Of a DNA stretch of 46,835 nt, positions 25,194-34,775 are shown one piece after another. The position numbers and the translations under genes were made by a program. This DNA is from Eubacteriaceae bacterium (lineage in GTDB: Bacteria > Bacillota > Clostridia > Peptostreptococcales > Anaerovoracaceae): NCBI GenBank assembly GCA_028727785.1, contig JAQYNQ010000111.1, forward strand, positions 1 through 46,835. Direction: 5' to 3'. The notes beneath the pieces were generated by a model. That model was not told the DNA's origin. It searched no databases and saw only the letters and a list, made by a program, of their open reading frames with translations. Numbering within the stretch: the first letter of the stretch is position 1; every line of letters starts with the position of its first letter.

Positions 25194-25878
25194 TTTTTTT
25201 GAGGCCTCCCTCTTTGCCGGAGTAGCTTTAAGTCTGATTACATATCAGCTGGGTACAGCTGTAAAGAAGAAGCTGAAGCTGGCTATTTTTAATCCTCTGC
25301 TTATTTCCATAGCGATTATTATTCTTATACTGATAGTTGGAAAAGTGGATTACGAAGTTTACAATAAAGGGGCTAATATTTTAAGCTGGATGCTTACTCC
25401 TGCCACAGTTTGTCTGGCTATTCCCCTTTACGAGCAGTGGAGTCTGCTGATGCATAATAAGACCGCTGTAATAGTTGGTCTTTTGACTGGTACAATTACA
25501 AGTCTAACAACAATTTTTGCACTTTCACTTATCTTTGGTCTTTCTCATACAGAGTATGTGACTCTGTTACCAAAATCAATTACAACAGCTATTGGTATCG
25601 CACTTTCAGACGAAATGGGCGGATATTCAACTATTACCGTTACGTCTATTGTCCTGACCGGTGTTCTTGGTAACATGACCGGTGAAGCAGTATGTAAGAT
25701 ATTCAGAATCAATGAACCTATATCCAGAGGGCTTGCAATCGGTGCGGCTTCTCACGCCATGGGTACAGCGAAGGCAATGGAAATGGGAGAAATTGAAGGG
25801 GCCATGAGCAGCCTGGCAATTGCTGTTTCAGGTGTACTGACAGTATTATTTGCCTCGCTGTATGCCGGCCTGATATAA
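25186..25878 (+). CDS. lrgB: LrgB family membrane protein
   Basis: The 230-residue protein has about seven helices and the conserved LrgB segments LLPKSITTAIGIALSDEMGG and GLAIGAASHAMGTAKAMEMG. It works with LrgA in a complex tied to autolysis control or organic-acid uptake. Start ATG 25186 has GGGAGGAATGAG before it and overlaps lrgA; the earlier in-frame ATG lies inside lrgA. A FadR-type regulator follows 10 bases downstream. Confidence 0.9.
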   Translation: MNSFFEASLFAGVALSLITYQLGTAVKKKLKLAIFNPLLISIAIIILILIVGKVDYEVYNKGANILSWMLTPATVCLAIPLYEQWSLLMHNKTAVIVGLLTGTITSLTTIFALSLIFGLSHTEYVTLLPKSITTAIGIALSDEMGGYSTITVTSIVLTGVLGNMTGEAVCKIFRINEPISRGLAIGAASHAMGTAKAMEMGEIEGAMSSLAIAVSGVLTVLFASLYAGLI

Positions 25879-25888
25879 AGGGGTCTAT

Positions 25889-26566
25889 ATGTGTGCAGCT
25901 AATCAGATGGAATATGAAAAAGTAATTAAGTATATCCTTTCACTTGTAACTGACGGAAAGCTTACTGTAGGAAGCAAGCTTCCTACTGAACGTGCCCTTT
26001 CCGAAACACTCGATATGGGACGTAACTCTATCCGTGAAGCTCTCAGTATTCTTCATGGAATGGGCATAATCAAACGTGTGCAGGGTTCAGGTAACTATAT
26101 ATCAGATGATGTTGACAAATCACTTCATAATATGCTGGTAATAATGCTGGCACTGGGTACAGTTACAAAAAAAGATGTATGTGAATTCAGGCGCACTCTT
26201 GACAAGACTGCCTGCATGATAATTCTTCAAAAGGGGATTAATGATATAGATAAGAGCCGGTTTGAATCATGCATTTCAGGCATGAAGACTGATGATAGCA
26301 TCAGGCAGGCCGAGTTTGACAGAGAATTTCATGCTTTGTTACTGGAACTGTCAGACAATATTCTGCTGCGAATGGTCATGGAAGCAGTTATGACGGTTTA
26401 CCGCCAGTGGATTGATATTGTTCTTAAAGAAGCAGATAAAGAAGCTGTTTCACAGCTCCTTGTTTTCCATGAAGGCATTTATAAAGGTCTTACAGAAGCA
26501 AATGAAGACTTTGTTAACATGAATATTGATGCACATTATGATTTAATTGAAGAATTCATTGTTTAA
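25889..26566 (+). CDS. GntR family regulator, FadR (FCD) subfamily
   Basis: The 225-residue protein has an N-terminal winged helix (KVIKYILSLVTDGKLTVGSK, LPTERALSETLDMGRNSIRE, ALSILHGMGIIKRVQGSGNY) and a C-terminal all-helical FCD-type ligand domain with its metal or ligand histidines in FHALLLELS, FHEGIYKGL and DAHYDLIEE. FCD regulators usually sense organic acids. Being in the lrgAB operon and facing a TGGT-N3-ACCA operator at the lrgA promoter, it probably controls this operon, perhaps in response to pyruvate or a related acid. AAGGGG precedes the ATG. Confidence 0.85.
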   Translation: MCAANQMEYEKVIKYILSLVTDGKLTVGSKLPTERALSETLDMGRNSIREALSILHGMGIIKRVQGSGNYISDDVDKSLHNMLVIMLALGTVTKKDVCEFRRTLDKTACMIILQKGINDIDKSRFESCISGMKTDDSIRQAEFDREFHALLLELSDNILLRMVMEAVMTVYRQWIDIVLKEADKEAVSQLLVFHEGIYKGLTEANEDFVNMNIDAHYDLIEEFIV

Positions 26567-26594
26567 GAATAAAGTAAAGTATTAGTGAAACAGT

Positions 26595-26629
26595 TGAAGC
26601 CCCGGCAGGTTAAGCTTGCCGGGGCTTCA
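26595..26629. terminator. Strong terminator between lrgAB-gntR and the opp operon
   Basis: TGAAGCCCCGGCA (26595-26607) and TGCCGGGGCTTCA (26617-26629) form a perfect 13-bp stem. The T-run is weak on both sides, but the stem lies between convergent operons and suits a two-way stop. Confidence 0.7.
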
Positions 26630-26665
26630 GCTATTTTGTACTAGAGGTTTGTCTGCTATGTATGA

Positions 26666-28216
26666 TTAGAATGTCATGTCTAAGAATACAGATGTACCGT
26701 CTGGTAATGTCTTATATCCCTTTAAGTCACTTGTGTAAGCAACATAACCGATTTCCTCAGTTAGAGGAAGGATATTAACATGTTCATACATCATTGACTG
26801 TAATTCACCAACCATCTTAGTTCTTTCAACTGGATCAGGTTCTGCGGCAGCTTTATCTACTAATGCACGATAATCCTTGTTGTTTCCAGGGTTTTCAGTG
26901 TTATCATAGTAGAACATATCGAACAGAAGCATTGGTTCTGCCCATGCCAGAGATTCAATACCTGTATCATAATCATTATCGGAAATCTTTTCGTAGATGT
27001 AGTTCCAGTCAAGAGTTTCGATGTCAAGCTGGAATCCGACTTCCTTCAGCTGGTCAGCCATCTTCTGAATCATGTCAGTTGAGCTTTCCCATGAATAGAA
27101 TGTAAATTCTAACTTCTTTCCATCCTTTTCAAGGATGCCGTCTCCGTCTGCATCTGCCCAGCCTGCATCAGCTAATAATTTCTTTGCTTCATCAGGGTTG
27201 TTTGACAGATTTTCCTTGAACCATTTTTCTGATTCTTCGTTGAAGCACTGAACCTTTCCGATGATTAGAGAGTAAGCAGGTGCTAACATTCCGTCAGAAG
27301 TTTCTGCGATAGCTTCTCTGTCAATTGCAAGAGCCAGAGCTTTTCTAACGTTGATATCCTGGAAAATACCCTTGTCAGTGTTCAGTTCGAAGTAGTCTAA
27401 TGTAGGATAAGATGATTCAACGATTTCGATTCCTTCAGTTCCTTCAAGTTCCTTGTACTGATCACCTGTTAATCCGTTCAGGAAGTCTACAGTTCCGTTC
27501 TTGAATTCTTCTGTCTGAGTGAATTCTTCAACATTAAACTTGATGTCAGCTTTTGGAATTGCCATTACGCCGTGGTTTTCAGCCAGAGGGTTGCTGCATG
27601 ACCAGCCTTCATTTGCAACCAGTTTAACTTCTGAACCTGATACGTATTCTTCAATTGCGTAAGGTCCATATGGGTGTGATCCCCACATTAAGTCTTCGTC
27701 AGACATAGTGTCTAATTCATCCTTATCGATTACTACAAGGAATCCACTGGTTAAGTAGTATTCCAGCTCTGATCTGTAAGAACTTAAGTGTAAAGTAACA
27801 GTTCTACCGTCAACATCCATTGATTTGATGTTACTGTATCCACTGTTGTAAGGGCTGACTTTCTGTCCGTGCTGAATAGAAGCAACAACGTCCTCAGGTT
27901 CTACCTGTTCACCTGTTGAGTACTTCATTCCCTCAGGAACATCAAATGTTGCTGTTTTTCCATCATCGCTTACCTGCCAGTTTGTACAGATATAGTCTAC
28001 CATCTTTCCCTGCTCAGGGTCCCACTGGAACAGTGGAGCTGCAACCATGCTGGTGAATCCGGAAGTACTGTCTAGCTGGTAACAGTCGATTCCGTACCAT
28101 TCACTGTCGATTGCTGTGAAAGTATCCTTTGCACTTTCTGTTTTACCGCCACCACAAGCGGTCATGGTTAATACCATTGCGAAGATCAGTCCTAGTGCTA
28201 ATAATTTCTTTTTCAT
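26666..28216 (-). CDS. Peptide ABC transporter substrate-binding lipoprotein (SBP_bac_5)
   Basis: The 516-residue protein begins with a lipoprotein signal peptide ending in the lipobox LTMTAC, so it is anchored outside the membrane. The body is the oligopeptide/dipeptide-binding fold (family 5), with KYSTGEQVEPEDVVASIQ, FQDINVRKALALAIDREAI and AKKLLADAGWADADGDGILE. It is the last gene of the serine hydrolase-OppBCDF-binding protein operon. AAGGAG precedes the start. Given its neighbours, peptides with D-amino acids are the likely ligands. Confidence 0.9.
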   Translation of the reverse strand: MKKKLLALGLIFAMVLTMTACGGGKTESAKDTFTAIDSEWYGIDCYQLDSTSGFTSMVAAPLFQWDPEQGKMVDYICTNWQVSDDGKTATFDVPEGMKYSTGEQVEPEDVVASIQHGQKVSPYNSGYSNIKSMDVDGRTVTLHLSSYRSELEYYLTSGFLVVIDKDELDTMSDEDLMWGSHPYGPYAIEEYVSGSEVKLVANEGWSCSNPLAENHGVMAIPKADIKFNVEEFTQTEEFKNGTVDFLNGLTGDQYKELEGTEGIEIVESSYPTLDYFELNTDKGIFQDINVRKALALAIDREAIAETSDGMLAPAYSLIIGKVQCFNEESEKWFKENLSNNPDEAKKLLADAGWADADGDGILEKDGKKLEFTFYSWESSTDMIQKMADQLKEVGFQLDIETLDWNYIYEKISDNDYDTGIESLAWAEPMLLFDMFYYDNTENPGNNKDYRALVDKAAAEPDPVERTKMVGELQSMMYEHVNILPLTEEIGYVAYTSDLKGYKTLPDGTSVFLDMTF

Positions 28217-28265
28217 CTTCGATTCTCCTTTTCTTTGATAAAAAACACGAGTATTTCTTCCCGAT

Positions 28266-29246
28266 TTATTCCATATCCAGAGGATGGAAGCAGGCTACCA
28301 TGTGGTCAGGTGTAACCATTCTATTCTCCGGCATAGTGGACTTACATTCTTCTGTAACATATTTACATCTGTCACAGAATCTGCACCCTTCACCTATTTT
28401 AATCAGGCTTCCCGGGTCACCCTTAAGCAGTTCTTTTTTTCTGTTACGCATCTTAGGGTCCAGTACAGGTGCCGCATCTAACAAACCTTTTGTATATGGA
28501 TGTCTTGCATTACCAGCAATTTCATCAGTCGGTCCAAATTCAACCAGACGACCAAGATACATTACTGCAATCTTGTCGCTGATATACTTTATTACATTCA
28601 GGTCATGAGTTATTACCAGATATGTCAGTCCCATCTGTTCCTGAAGATCCAGAAGCAGGTTAAGAATCTGTGCCTGTACAGAAATATCAAGAGCACTGGT
28701 CGGCTCATCAAGAATCATAATCTTTGGATTGAGAGCAAGTGCTCTTGCGATTGCAATTCTCTGAAGCTGGCCTCCGGACAACTGGTGTGGATAGCTGTTA
28801 AGGTAACGTCTGTCCATCTTTACCATATCCAGTACTTCTCCCGCCTTCCTCTTAGCCTCTTCTCTAGATGAGCCATGAATAAGCATAGGACGCATTATGG
28901 AAGCCTCAACTGTCTGCCTTGGGTTCAGGTTTGATGCAGGATCCTGAAAAACTACTGCAACTTCGCTTCTCAGCTTCTTTAGTTCTTTTCCACGCAGCTT
29001 GGACGGATCCTTCCCGTTAATACTCATGCTGCCGCCTGTTTTTGATGTAAGATTCAGCAAAACCCTTGCCAGTGTAGTTTTACCGCTACCAGATTCTCCT
29101 ACTAATCCTACAATTTCGCCTTTATTAATTGTAAATGAAATGTCATCAACAGCCTTGGCATAAGTCTTAGTTGTTTTAATAAGGCCCTTGGAAATTGTGA
29201 AGTACTTCTTCAGTCCATCAAGCCTGATTATTTCTTGCTGTTCCAT
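28266..29246 (-). CDS. oppF: Oligopeptide ABC transporter ATPase, OppF type
   Basis: The 326-residue ATPase has Walker A GESGSGKTT, signature LSGGQLQRIAIARAL, Walker B IMILDEPTSALD and the switch His in VITHD. The C-terminal Opp/Dpp extension contains clustered cysteines (CRFCDRCKYVTEEC) as in peptide importers. OppD ends immediately before its start codon with no gap, so the two ATPases are made in equal amounts and should form the heterodimer that drives peptide uptake. Confidence 0.9.
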   Translation of the reverse strand: MEQQEIIRLDGLKKYFTISKGLIKTTKTYAKAVDDISFTINKGEIVGLVGESGSGKTTLARVLLNLTSKTGGSMSINGKDPSKLRGKELKKLRSEVAVVFQDPASNLNPRQTVEASIMRPMLIHGSSREEAKRKAGEVLDMVKMDRRYLNSYPHQLSGGQLQRIAIARALALNPKIMILDEPTSALDISVQAQILNLLLDLQEQMGLTYLVITHDLNVIKYISDKIAVMYLGRLVEFGPTDEIAGNARHPYTKGLLDAAPVLDPKMRNRKKELLKGDPGSLIKIGEGCRFCDRCKYVTEECKSTMPENRMVTPDHMVACFHPLDME

Positions 29247-30221
29247 TTAGAAGTCCTCCTTTCCAATCTTGTGACAACGACAGAAATGAGTGTCACTAAT
29301 ATGTACAGCTTCAGGTGTTTCACTGAAACATATTTCCTTTGCATAAGGACATCTGTTTGCGAATCTGCATCCAGGCTTTTTTTCTGTGATTCTAGGTACG
29401 GAACCATCTATAGTCTGAAGTCTGCCATCTTTTTTTGTTCCACTTGGAAGTGCACGCATCAGCAGATTTGTATAAGGATGAACAGGGTTTTCAAATATTT
29501 CGAACACATCACCTGATTCAATCATTTCACCGGCATACATGATGCCGATCTTATCTGCAATTTCTGCAACAAGTCCAAAGTTATGAGTAATAAGCATGAT
29601 TGCTGTATTAAACTGATCCTTTAACTGTTTCAGTATTTCTAAGATCTGTGCCTCGATAGTAACGTCAAGTGCTGTTGTAGGCTCGTCGGCAATAAGAAGT
29701 TCCGGATTGCGGGACAGCATCATTGCAATCATTACACGCTGTCTCATACCGCCTGACAGTTCATGAGGGAAACTCTTTACACGTTCATCAGCATCAGGCA
29801 TCTTAACATCCTTAAACAGCTTAATAACACGATTCCATGCCTCAGTTTTATCCACCTTGTCAAGTAGGATTGCTTCAGCTGTCTGATCGCCTACAGTATA
29901 TACAGGATTCAATGAATCAAGAGGATTCTGGAAAATCATTCCTATTTCCTTTCCTCTTATTGCTTCAAGTTCTTTCTGAGTGCACTCTCTCAGGTTTCTT
30001 CCCTTAAAATTGATTTCTCCCGTAACAACTTCATTGCCCCCCGGCAGCAGACTCATAATACTGTGTGCTACAGTGGACTTTCCACAGCCTGATTCTCCTA
30101 CAATTGCGAATACTTCACCTTTATTAATTACACAGCTAATATCGTTTACTGCGGAAAGATATCCATCTTTTACTTTGTAATCAATGGATAAATGATTAAG
30201 TCTTAATAATTCCTCACTCAT
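29247..30221 (-). CDS. oppD: Oligopeptide ABC transporter ATPase, OppD type
   Basis: The 324-residue ATPase has Walker [10 protein letters not shown], signature [15 protein letters not shown], Walker [13 protein letters not shown] and switch His in ITHNF. Its C-terminal cysteine-rich tail ([14 protein letters not shown]) is typical of OppD/DppD. GGGGGAGAG precedes the start, 13 bases after oppC. It pairs with the OppF type ATPase downstream. Confidence 0.9.
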   Translation of the reverse strand: MSEELLRLNHLSIDYKVKDGYLSAVNDISCVINKGEVFAIVGESGCGKSTVAHSIMSLLPGGNEVVTGEINFKGRNLRECTQKELEAIRGKEIGMIFQNPLDSLNPVYTVGDQTAEAILLDKVDKTEAWNRVIKLFKDVKMPDADERVKSFPHELSGGMRQRVMIAMMLSRNPELLIADEPTTALDVTIEAQILEILKQLKDQFNTAIMLITHNFGLVAEIADKIGIMYAGEMIESGDVFEIFENPVHPYTNLLMRALPSGTKKDGRLQTIDGSVPRITEKKPGCRFANRCPYAKEICFSETPEAVHISDTHFCRCHKIGKEDF

Positions 30222-30234
30222 TTACTCTCCCCCT

Positions 30235-31086
30235 TTACTGTGATTTCATATGAGGATCCAGAAGGTCTCTCAGACCTTCACCTAAAAGGTTGAATCCGAA
30301 TGTTATATATACAAGCGCAAGACCTGGGAATAAGCTTAACCAAGGTGCTCTTGTAATATTGCTGATACCATCTGAGATTGCAAGTCCCCAGTCAGGTGAA
30401 GGTGGCTGAGATCCAAGACCCAGGAATGATAATGTAGTAGTTGACATAATTGTACCCGGCAGATTCAGTGAAACCAGAACAATAAGTGAAGGCACAATGT
30501 TCGGCAGGATGTACTTAAACATCAGTGCAGTATTTGATTCTCCGAACGCCTTACCGGTTTCAACGAAAGCCATATTTCTAAGCGACAGTGTCTTTGCTCT
30601 TACAGTTCTTGCATAACTTGCCCACGCTACTAATGAAATAGCGACGATAGAGTTGGTAAGACCTTTTCCCAGAATTGTTACTACAGCAAGTGCAAGAATT
30701 GTTCCCGGGATACACCATGTAACGTCAGTCATGAAAAGCAGAACTTTATCTACCCATTTACCGAAGAAACCACACAGCAGACCCACAACAACACCTATTA
30801 CAAGTTGAAGTGTGCCACCAAGAAACGCAACCCATAGAGCTGTTCTTGAACCGTAAATTACTCTTGAAAGCATATCTCTTCCAAGCTGGTCAGTACCAAA
30901 CAGATAGTCCGCACATGGCCCTGTAAAACGTGGACCCACATTCTGCTGATCATATTCATAAGGAGCCAGAACGGATGCGAAAATGGCAACCAGAATTACG
31001 CTGATTAGAATAATCAGACCTATCATAAAGCTTTTATTTTTACGACACTCTCTAAGTGTCTCTTTCCATCTGTTGTTATTTTCCAT
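30235..31086 (-). CDS. oppC: Oligopeptide ABC transporter permease, OppC type
   Basis: The 283-residue protein has an N-terminal helix followed by a periplasm-side loop with the OppC signature HFGTDQLGRDMLSRV-like segment (LFGTDQLGRDMLSRVIYGSR) and five more helices. The EAA loop (VETGKAFGESNTALMFKYIL) contacts an ATPase. The start overlaps the OppB stop by one base. Confidence 0.9.
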   Translation of the reverse strand: MENNNRWKETLRECRKNKSFMIGLIILISVILVAIFASVLAPYEYDQQNVGPRFTGPCADYLFGTDQLGRDMLSRVIYGSRTALWVAFLGGTLQLVIGVVVGLLCGFFGKWVDKVLLFMTDVTWCIPGTILALAVVTILGKGLTNSIVAISLVAWASYARTVRAKTLSLRNMAFVETGKAFGESNTALMFKYILPNIVPSLIVLVSLNLPGTIMSTTTLSFLGLGSQPPSPDWGLAISDGISNITRAPWLSLFPGLALVYITFGFNLLGEGLRDLLDPHMKSQ

Positions 31087-32033
31087 TAGTTATCACCACC
31101 ACTCAAAGATAATCTGATTCTAGGGTCAAGTATACCCATAATGATGTCACTAAGCAGATTACATATTACCGTAAGTATTGTGATAAGTAACAGAACAGCC
31201 TGAACTACCGGCATATCCTGAACAATAATAGAATTCAGCAGCAGATTACCCATTCCTGGCAAACCAAAAATCTTTTCAATAATTACTGCGCCTGAAATCA
31301 GCCACGGAATTGACATAAATACTAATGTAGTAATCAGAATAAGTGCATTACGAAGTACATGCTTTACCATTACAGTCTTCTTAGGAAGTCCCTTTGCAAA
31401 TGCAGTTGTAACATATTTTTCATTTAATACATCCAGTACCTCACTTCTTGTTACACGAAGTGTCGCTCCCATTCCACCCAGTACAATGGTTGCAATAGGC
31501 AAAATAAAGTGTGCCGGTGTGGAGTATCCACTGATTGGCAGAATTCCAAGCTTTACGCTAAAGAAGATAATAAACAGCGCACCTAACCAGAATGATGGAA
31601 TTGCTGTCAGGAATAACGAAAAGTTAACAGTAAACCTGTCGAAGAGCTTGTCCTTCTTTATGGCGCACAACAAGCCCAACGGTATTGCAAGTACCAGTTC
31701 CCATAGCATTGACCATACACAGAGCTTCAAGCTGTATGGAATTCTTGCTTTCAATAAATCCATTACTTTGCTCTTGTATCTTACAGAATTACCAAAATCT
31801 CCGTGAAGAACTTTCTTTGTCCAGTCTACAAACTGGGTGGTCAGTGGCTTGTCATAGCCCAGCTCATGAGCCAGTTCAGCCTTTCTTTCAGCTGATACCT
31901 TTCTGTCAACGATGATATCGATAGGATCACCGGGCATCATGTACATCAGACAGAATGTCAGGAAAGATACTACTATTACAAGCAGTACTCCCAATGCTAA
32001 ACGTTTAATAACATAATCTTTAATAGTAATCAC
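31086..32033 (-). CDS. oppB: Oligopeptide ABC transporter permease, OppB type
   Basis: The 315-residue protein has six helices, the OppB opening (YVIKRLALGVLLVIVVSFL, then MPGDPIDII) and the EAA loop YVTTAFAKGLPKKTVMVKHV. It forms the membrane channel with OppC. The likely start is GTG 32033; GGAG lies unusually close to it, so a slightly later non-ATG start cannot be excluded. It lies nine bases after the serine hydrolase gene, which is the first gene of the operon. Confidence 0.9.
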   Translation of the reverse strand: MITIKDYVIKRLALGVLLVIVVSFLTFCLMYMMPGDPIDIIVDRKVSAERKAELAHELGYDKPLTTQFVDWTKKVLHGDFGNSVRYKSKVMDLLKARIPYSLKLCVWSMLWELVLAIPLGLLCAIKKDKLFDRFTVNFSLFLTAIPSFWLGALFIIFFSVKLGILPISGYSTPAHFILPIATIVLGGMGATLRVTRSEVLDVLNEKYVTTAFAKGLPKKTVMVKHVLRNALILITTLVFMSIPWLISGAVIIEKIFGLPGMGNLLLNSIIVQDMPVVQAVLLLITILTVICNLLSDIIMGILDPRIRLSLSGGDN

Positions 32034-32042
32034 TCCATTCTG

Positions 32043-33452
32043 TTATTCTACTCGCTGGTAGAATCTTGTATAACATCTTACGGCCCAAGCTTTTCCTTCA
32101 CGCAGGAAGAACTTGAACGTGCTGACTCTCCTCTTCGGATTCCCGTCCCTTACCGCGGCAAATACAGTTCCGCCACAATGAAGCAGGTCAACATCTCTTT
32201 CACCATATTTTGCTTTCAGCTTTCCGTCTTCAATTCTTACAATTGTGTGAGCCGGAACACCCTCTTTTGCCAGATAATCGCCGCATAGAGCCTCCGGCAT
32301 TGAAAACACGGTTCCAGTTGGTTCTGCCCATCTAAGTGGTTCTTTATAGTCCCATCCATTAACCAGTCCGTAACAGGCCCAGATAAACGGATCCATATCA
32401 TAGTCACCTGCATTACACAGCACAGCCATGGAATATCCGTTGCTGGTAAAGCCTCCATGACTGGATACGCCATGAAGTCCACCAGAGTGTTCACAAATTA
32501 CGATATCTTTTACTTTTCTCTTGTCCAATCCACAGCAGTAATATGGTTCTACAGTAACAGGGAATCTGTCCCCTACCATAAGTTCAACCGCCTCTGCAGG
32601 AATTACCTGTCTGCCGTTGCATACTCCCTTGTCTGCAAGGCATTTATAGTAAGCCGACATATCTCTTGAAGTGGATTTTACACAGGCACATCCTCTGAAC
32701 GGTGGAAGAACTGACCAGTTGTCATCTTCTAACAGCTTGCCCTCTACCATTTCAAATAACGAAGTAATGTTACCGTCTGAAATTTCCTGAGCCTCGCTGC
32801 AGTCATAATCCAGAACACTTCTCGCCATTCCGATAGGCTCAAAAACTCTTTCCTTAAGAAATTCCTCCAGGGTTGTTCCCGATGCCTTGTCAACAATGTA
32901 AGATAAAATTGCATATCCTTCATTGGAATAGCTCATGTATTCACCAGGCATGCCAAGCGGTTTATAATCTCCTTCGGAAATATACTCGATAATCTGCTCA
33001 ATTCTGTCCATCTTATTTGGTGCAGTTTTCAGCATATAACGATACCATTTACTGTCTCTTTCGATACTGTTCATTGCAATGGACCATTCAAGAGGTTCCA
33101 TGGGAGGAATACCTGCCCTGTGCTGCATCATGGCATCCACAGTAATACACTCATCAGGTATTCCGGGGATCTTAAAATCAGGGAAGTATTTGCTGATTGG
33201 ATCATATATGCTCATCTTACCTTCTACATGTAAAATGCAGCATGCAAGTCCAACCATTGATTTACTCATAGACGCTACACCAAACATAGTATCGGTATCC
33301 ACATCTAAATCTTTCGCAATGCTTCTCTTGCCGTACCCCTTGTCAAATACTATACCCTCCGGTCCGCGTATGGTTACGGCCACCCCGGGGTATTTGCCAT
33401 CTTCCGCAAGTTTCTGCAAATAGCTATCAAAACCTACTAAATCGTACTTCAT
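32043..33452 (-). CDS. Serine hydrolase, beta-lactamase/D-aminopeptidase (S12) family
   Basis: The 469-residue protein has the class C/S12 catalytic features: S-x-x-K as SMSK at 61-64, Y-x-N as YSN at 175-177 and an HSGG motif in VICEHSGGLHG. It has no signal peptide, so it probably acts in the cytoplasm. S12 enzymes include D-aminopeptidases, esterases and DD-peptidases. It is the first gene of an operon with an Opp importer and has a sigma-54 promoter 45 bases upstream, so I infer that it cleaves imported D-residue peptides. A C-terminal domain of about 100 residues follows the catalytic part. Confidence 0.8.
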   Translation of the reverse strand: MKYDLVGFDSYLQKLAEDGKYPGVAVTIRGPEGIVFDKGYGKRSIAKDLDVDTDTMFGVASMSKSMVGLACCILHVEGKMSIYDPISKYFPDFKIPGIPDECITVDAMMQHRAGIPPMEPLEWSIAMNSIERDSKWYRYMLKTAPNKMDRIEQIIEYISEGDYKPLGMPGEYMSYSNEGYAILSYIVDKASGTTLEEFLKERVFEPIGMARSVLDYDCSEAQEISDGNITSLFEMVEGKLLEDDNWSVLPPFRGCACVKSTSRDMSAYYKCLADKGVCNGRQVIPAEAVELMVGDRFPVTVEPYYCCGLDKRKVKDIVICEHSGGLHGVSSHGGFTSNGYSMAVLCNAGDYDMDPFIWACYGLVNGWDYKEPLRWAEPTGTVFSMPEALCGDYLAKEGVPAHTIVRIEDGKLKAKYGERDVDLLHCGGTVFAAVRDGNPKRRVSTFKFFLREGKAWAVRCYTRFYQRVE

Positions 33453-33496
33453 TACTTTACGCCCTTTCAGTTTAATATTTTATTAGATACAAGTAT

Positions 33497-33511
33497 GCAA
33501 AAAATGTGCCA
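33497..33511 (-). promoter_or_regulatory. Sigma-54 promoter of the serine hydrolase-opp operon
   Basis: On the minus strand the sequence is TGGCAC-ATTTT-TTGC, a full -24/-12 consensus with exact spacing. Transcription would start near 33485, about 33 bases before the gene. No competing TTGACA/TATAAT pair was seen in the gap. Confidence 0.8.
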
Positions 33512-33615
33512 ATTTTCATCACAAAAAAGTTGTTGAAAAGACAATTATTTCACATACGCCTCTGAACAAGACCCTGATTTTTATCTCGTTTATGAAGATT
33601 TTATCCTATTAATGC

Positions 33616-34623
33616 CTATTTACGTCTTTTTAATAGCACCAGTCCGGCAGCTAAAGCCAGAGCTGCTATGACTGCGGCAATAATAACAGTCACCGGTTTA
33701 AAGGCAGGTGGTTTAAAATCGTCCGTAAGTTTAAGCAGATTCAAAGTATCAAGAAAGTCTCCCTGAACCCACTGTCCGTTAACTTCCGTTTCCTCTCCAC
33801 CCATAACAACAGAGTAGTATACATACCCGTCTTTTTCCATGCAACAGGAATAGCAGTAACCGGACGCCGGAATCCATCCCGTTTTTATTCCTATTATATA
33901 TTCCGAATACGGATTCTTGTATCGCTCGTCGGGATATTTCAGTTTCAGAAAAGTGTTGTAAGGTGTCGGTTCTGTTCTTTTATTTGAAACAGGAAGTTCA
34001 CCTTTTTCACTGCGTACTATTTCTCGGAATTTCTCATTTTTCATAGCCTCTCTGCACATTATAACCATGTCTTCAGGAGTTGTAAGATTCGTAGAGGAAA
34101 GTCCGCTGGTATCTGAAAAATGAGTGTTCTTACAACCTAATTCCTGCGCTTTCTTGTTCATACGATCAACAAAATCGCCGTAATCGTCATACATACTGAA
34201 GGCAAACGCGTTGGTAGCCTCGTTAGCAGAAAAAACAAGCATGAATTTCATGCATTCGTAGCACGATATTTCTTCGTCAGCCTCAAGATGAACGTCCTGA
34301 TCTTTCCAGCTGCAGTAGTATCTCTTTACCGCTCTTGGATCAACAGTAAGAGATCCTTCAAGGTCGGGATTATCTTCAAGAACTATTATAGCAGTCATCA
34401 CCTTAGTCATGCTCGCAGGCGGAAGCTGCATATCCTTGTTTTTCTCATAGATAACTGTATCGCTTGTTTCTTCATATAAAATTGCCGCTTTCGATAACGG
34501 CGTAATGTCATCTCGGCTGTTGTCAGCAAAAACAGCATCCGCAGGTGCAGCAAAAAAAACGACAAGAATTGCAAACACAATCCCCAGAGCCTTAGCCAGC
34601 CCATTTTTGATTCTATTCATCAT
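33616..34623 (-). CDS. D-alanyl-D-alanine carboxypeptidase (S11 family)
   Basis: The 335-residue protein has a signal peptide, the three penicillin-binding motifs SMTK (71-74), SAN (132-134) and KTG (247-249), and a C-terminal membrane helix followed by LLKRRK. It is a membrane-anchored DacF/PBP5-like enzyme that removes the terminal D-Ala from stem peptides outside the cell. It lacks the usual PBP5 C-terminal beta domain, so it is shorter than the 400-residue norm. AAAGGA precedes the start, and a sigma-54 promoter lies 56 bases upstream, which is unusual for a housekeeping murein enzyme and hints at a role in D-Ala supply. Confidence 0.85.
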   Translation of the reverse strand: MMNRIKNGLAKALGIVFAILVVFFAAPADAVFADNSRDDITPLSKAAILYEETSDTVIYEKNKDMQLPPASMTKVMTAIIVLEDNPDLEGSLTVDPRAVKRYYCSWKDQDVHLEADEEISCYECMKFMLVFSANEATNAFAFSMYDDYGDFVDRMNKKAQELGCKNTHFSDTSGLSSTNLTTPEDMVIMCREAMKNEKFREIVRSEKGELPVSNKRTEPTPYNTFLKLKYPDERYKNPYSEYIIGIKTGWIPASGYCYSCCMEKDGYVYYSVVMGGEETEVNGQWVQGDFLDTLNLLKLTDDFKPPAFKPVTVIIAAVIAALALAAGLVLLKRRK

Positions 34624-34678
34624 AATTGATTCCTTTCTGCAGAATTCTTATATATAAGTTTATGTATAAATATGATAC

Positions 34679-34693
34679 GCAAACTTTGTGCCA
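34679..34693 (-). promoter_or_regulatory. Sigma-54 promoter of the D-Ala-D-Ala carboxypeptidase gene
   Basis: On the minus strand the sequence is TGGCAC-AAAGT-TTGC, a perfect -24/-12 match. It is back to back with the racemase promoter; only nine bases separate the two -24 elements. Confidence 0.8.
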
Positions 34694-34702
34694 TGTACTA
34701 TG

Positions 34703-34717
34703 TGGCACAAAACTTGC
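34703..34717 (+). promoter_or_regulatory. Sigma-54 promoter of the racemase gene
   Basis: TGGCAC-AAAAC-TTGC matches the -24/-12 consensus exactly and lies 58 bases before the racemase ATG. Together with the divergent site it forms a palindrome TTTGTGCCA ... TGGCACAAA. Confidence 0.8.
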
Positions 34718-34775
34718 GGTTGTAATATAATAAAAAACTGTTTAGGAAATTTGAGTAATAAGTAAGGAGAGAAAA

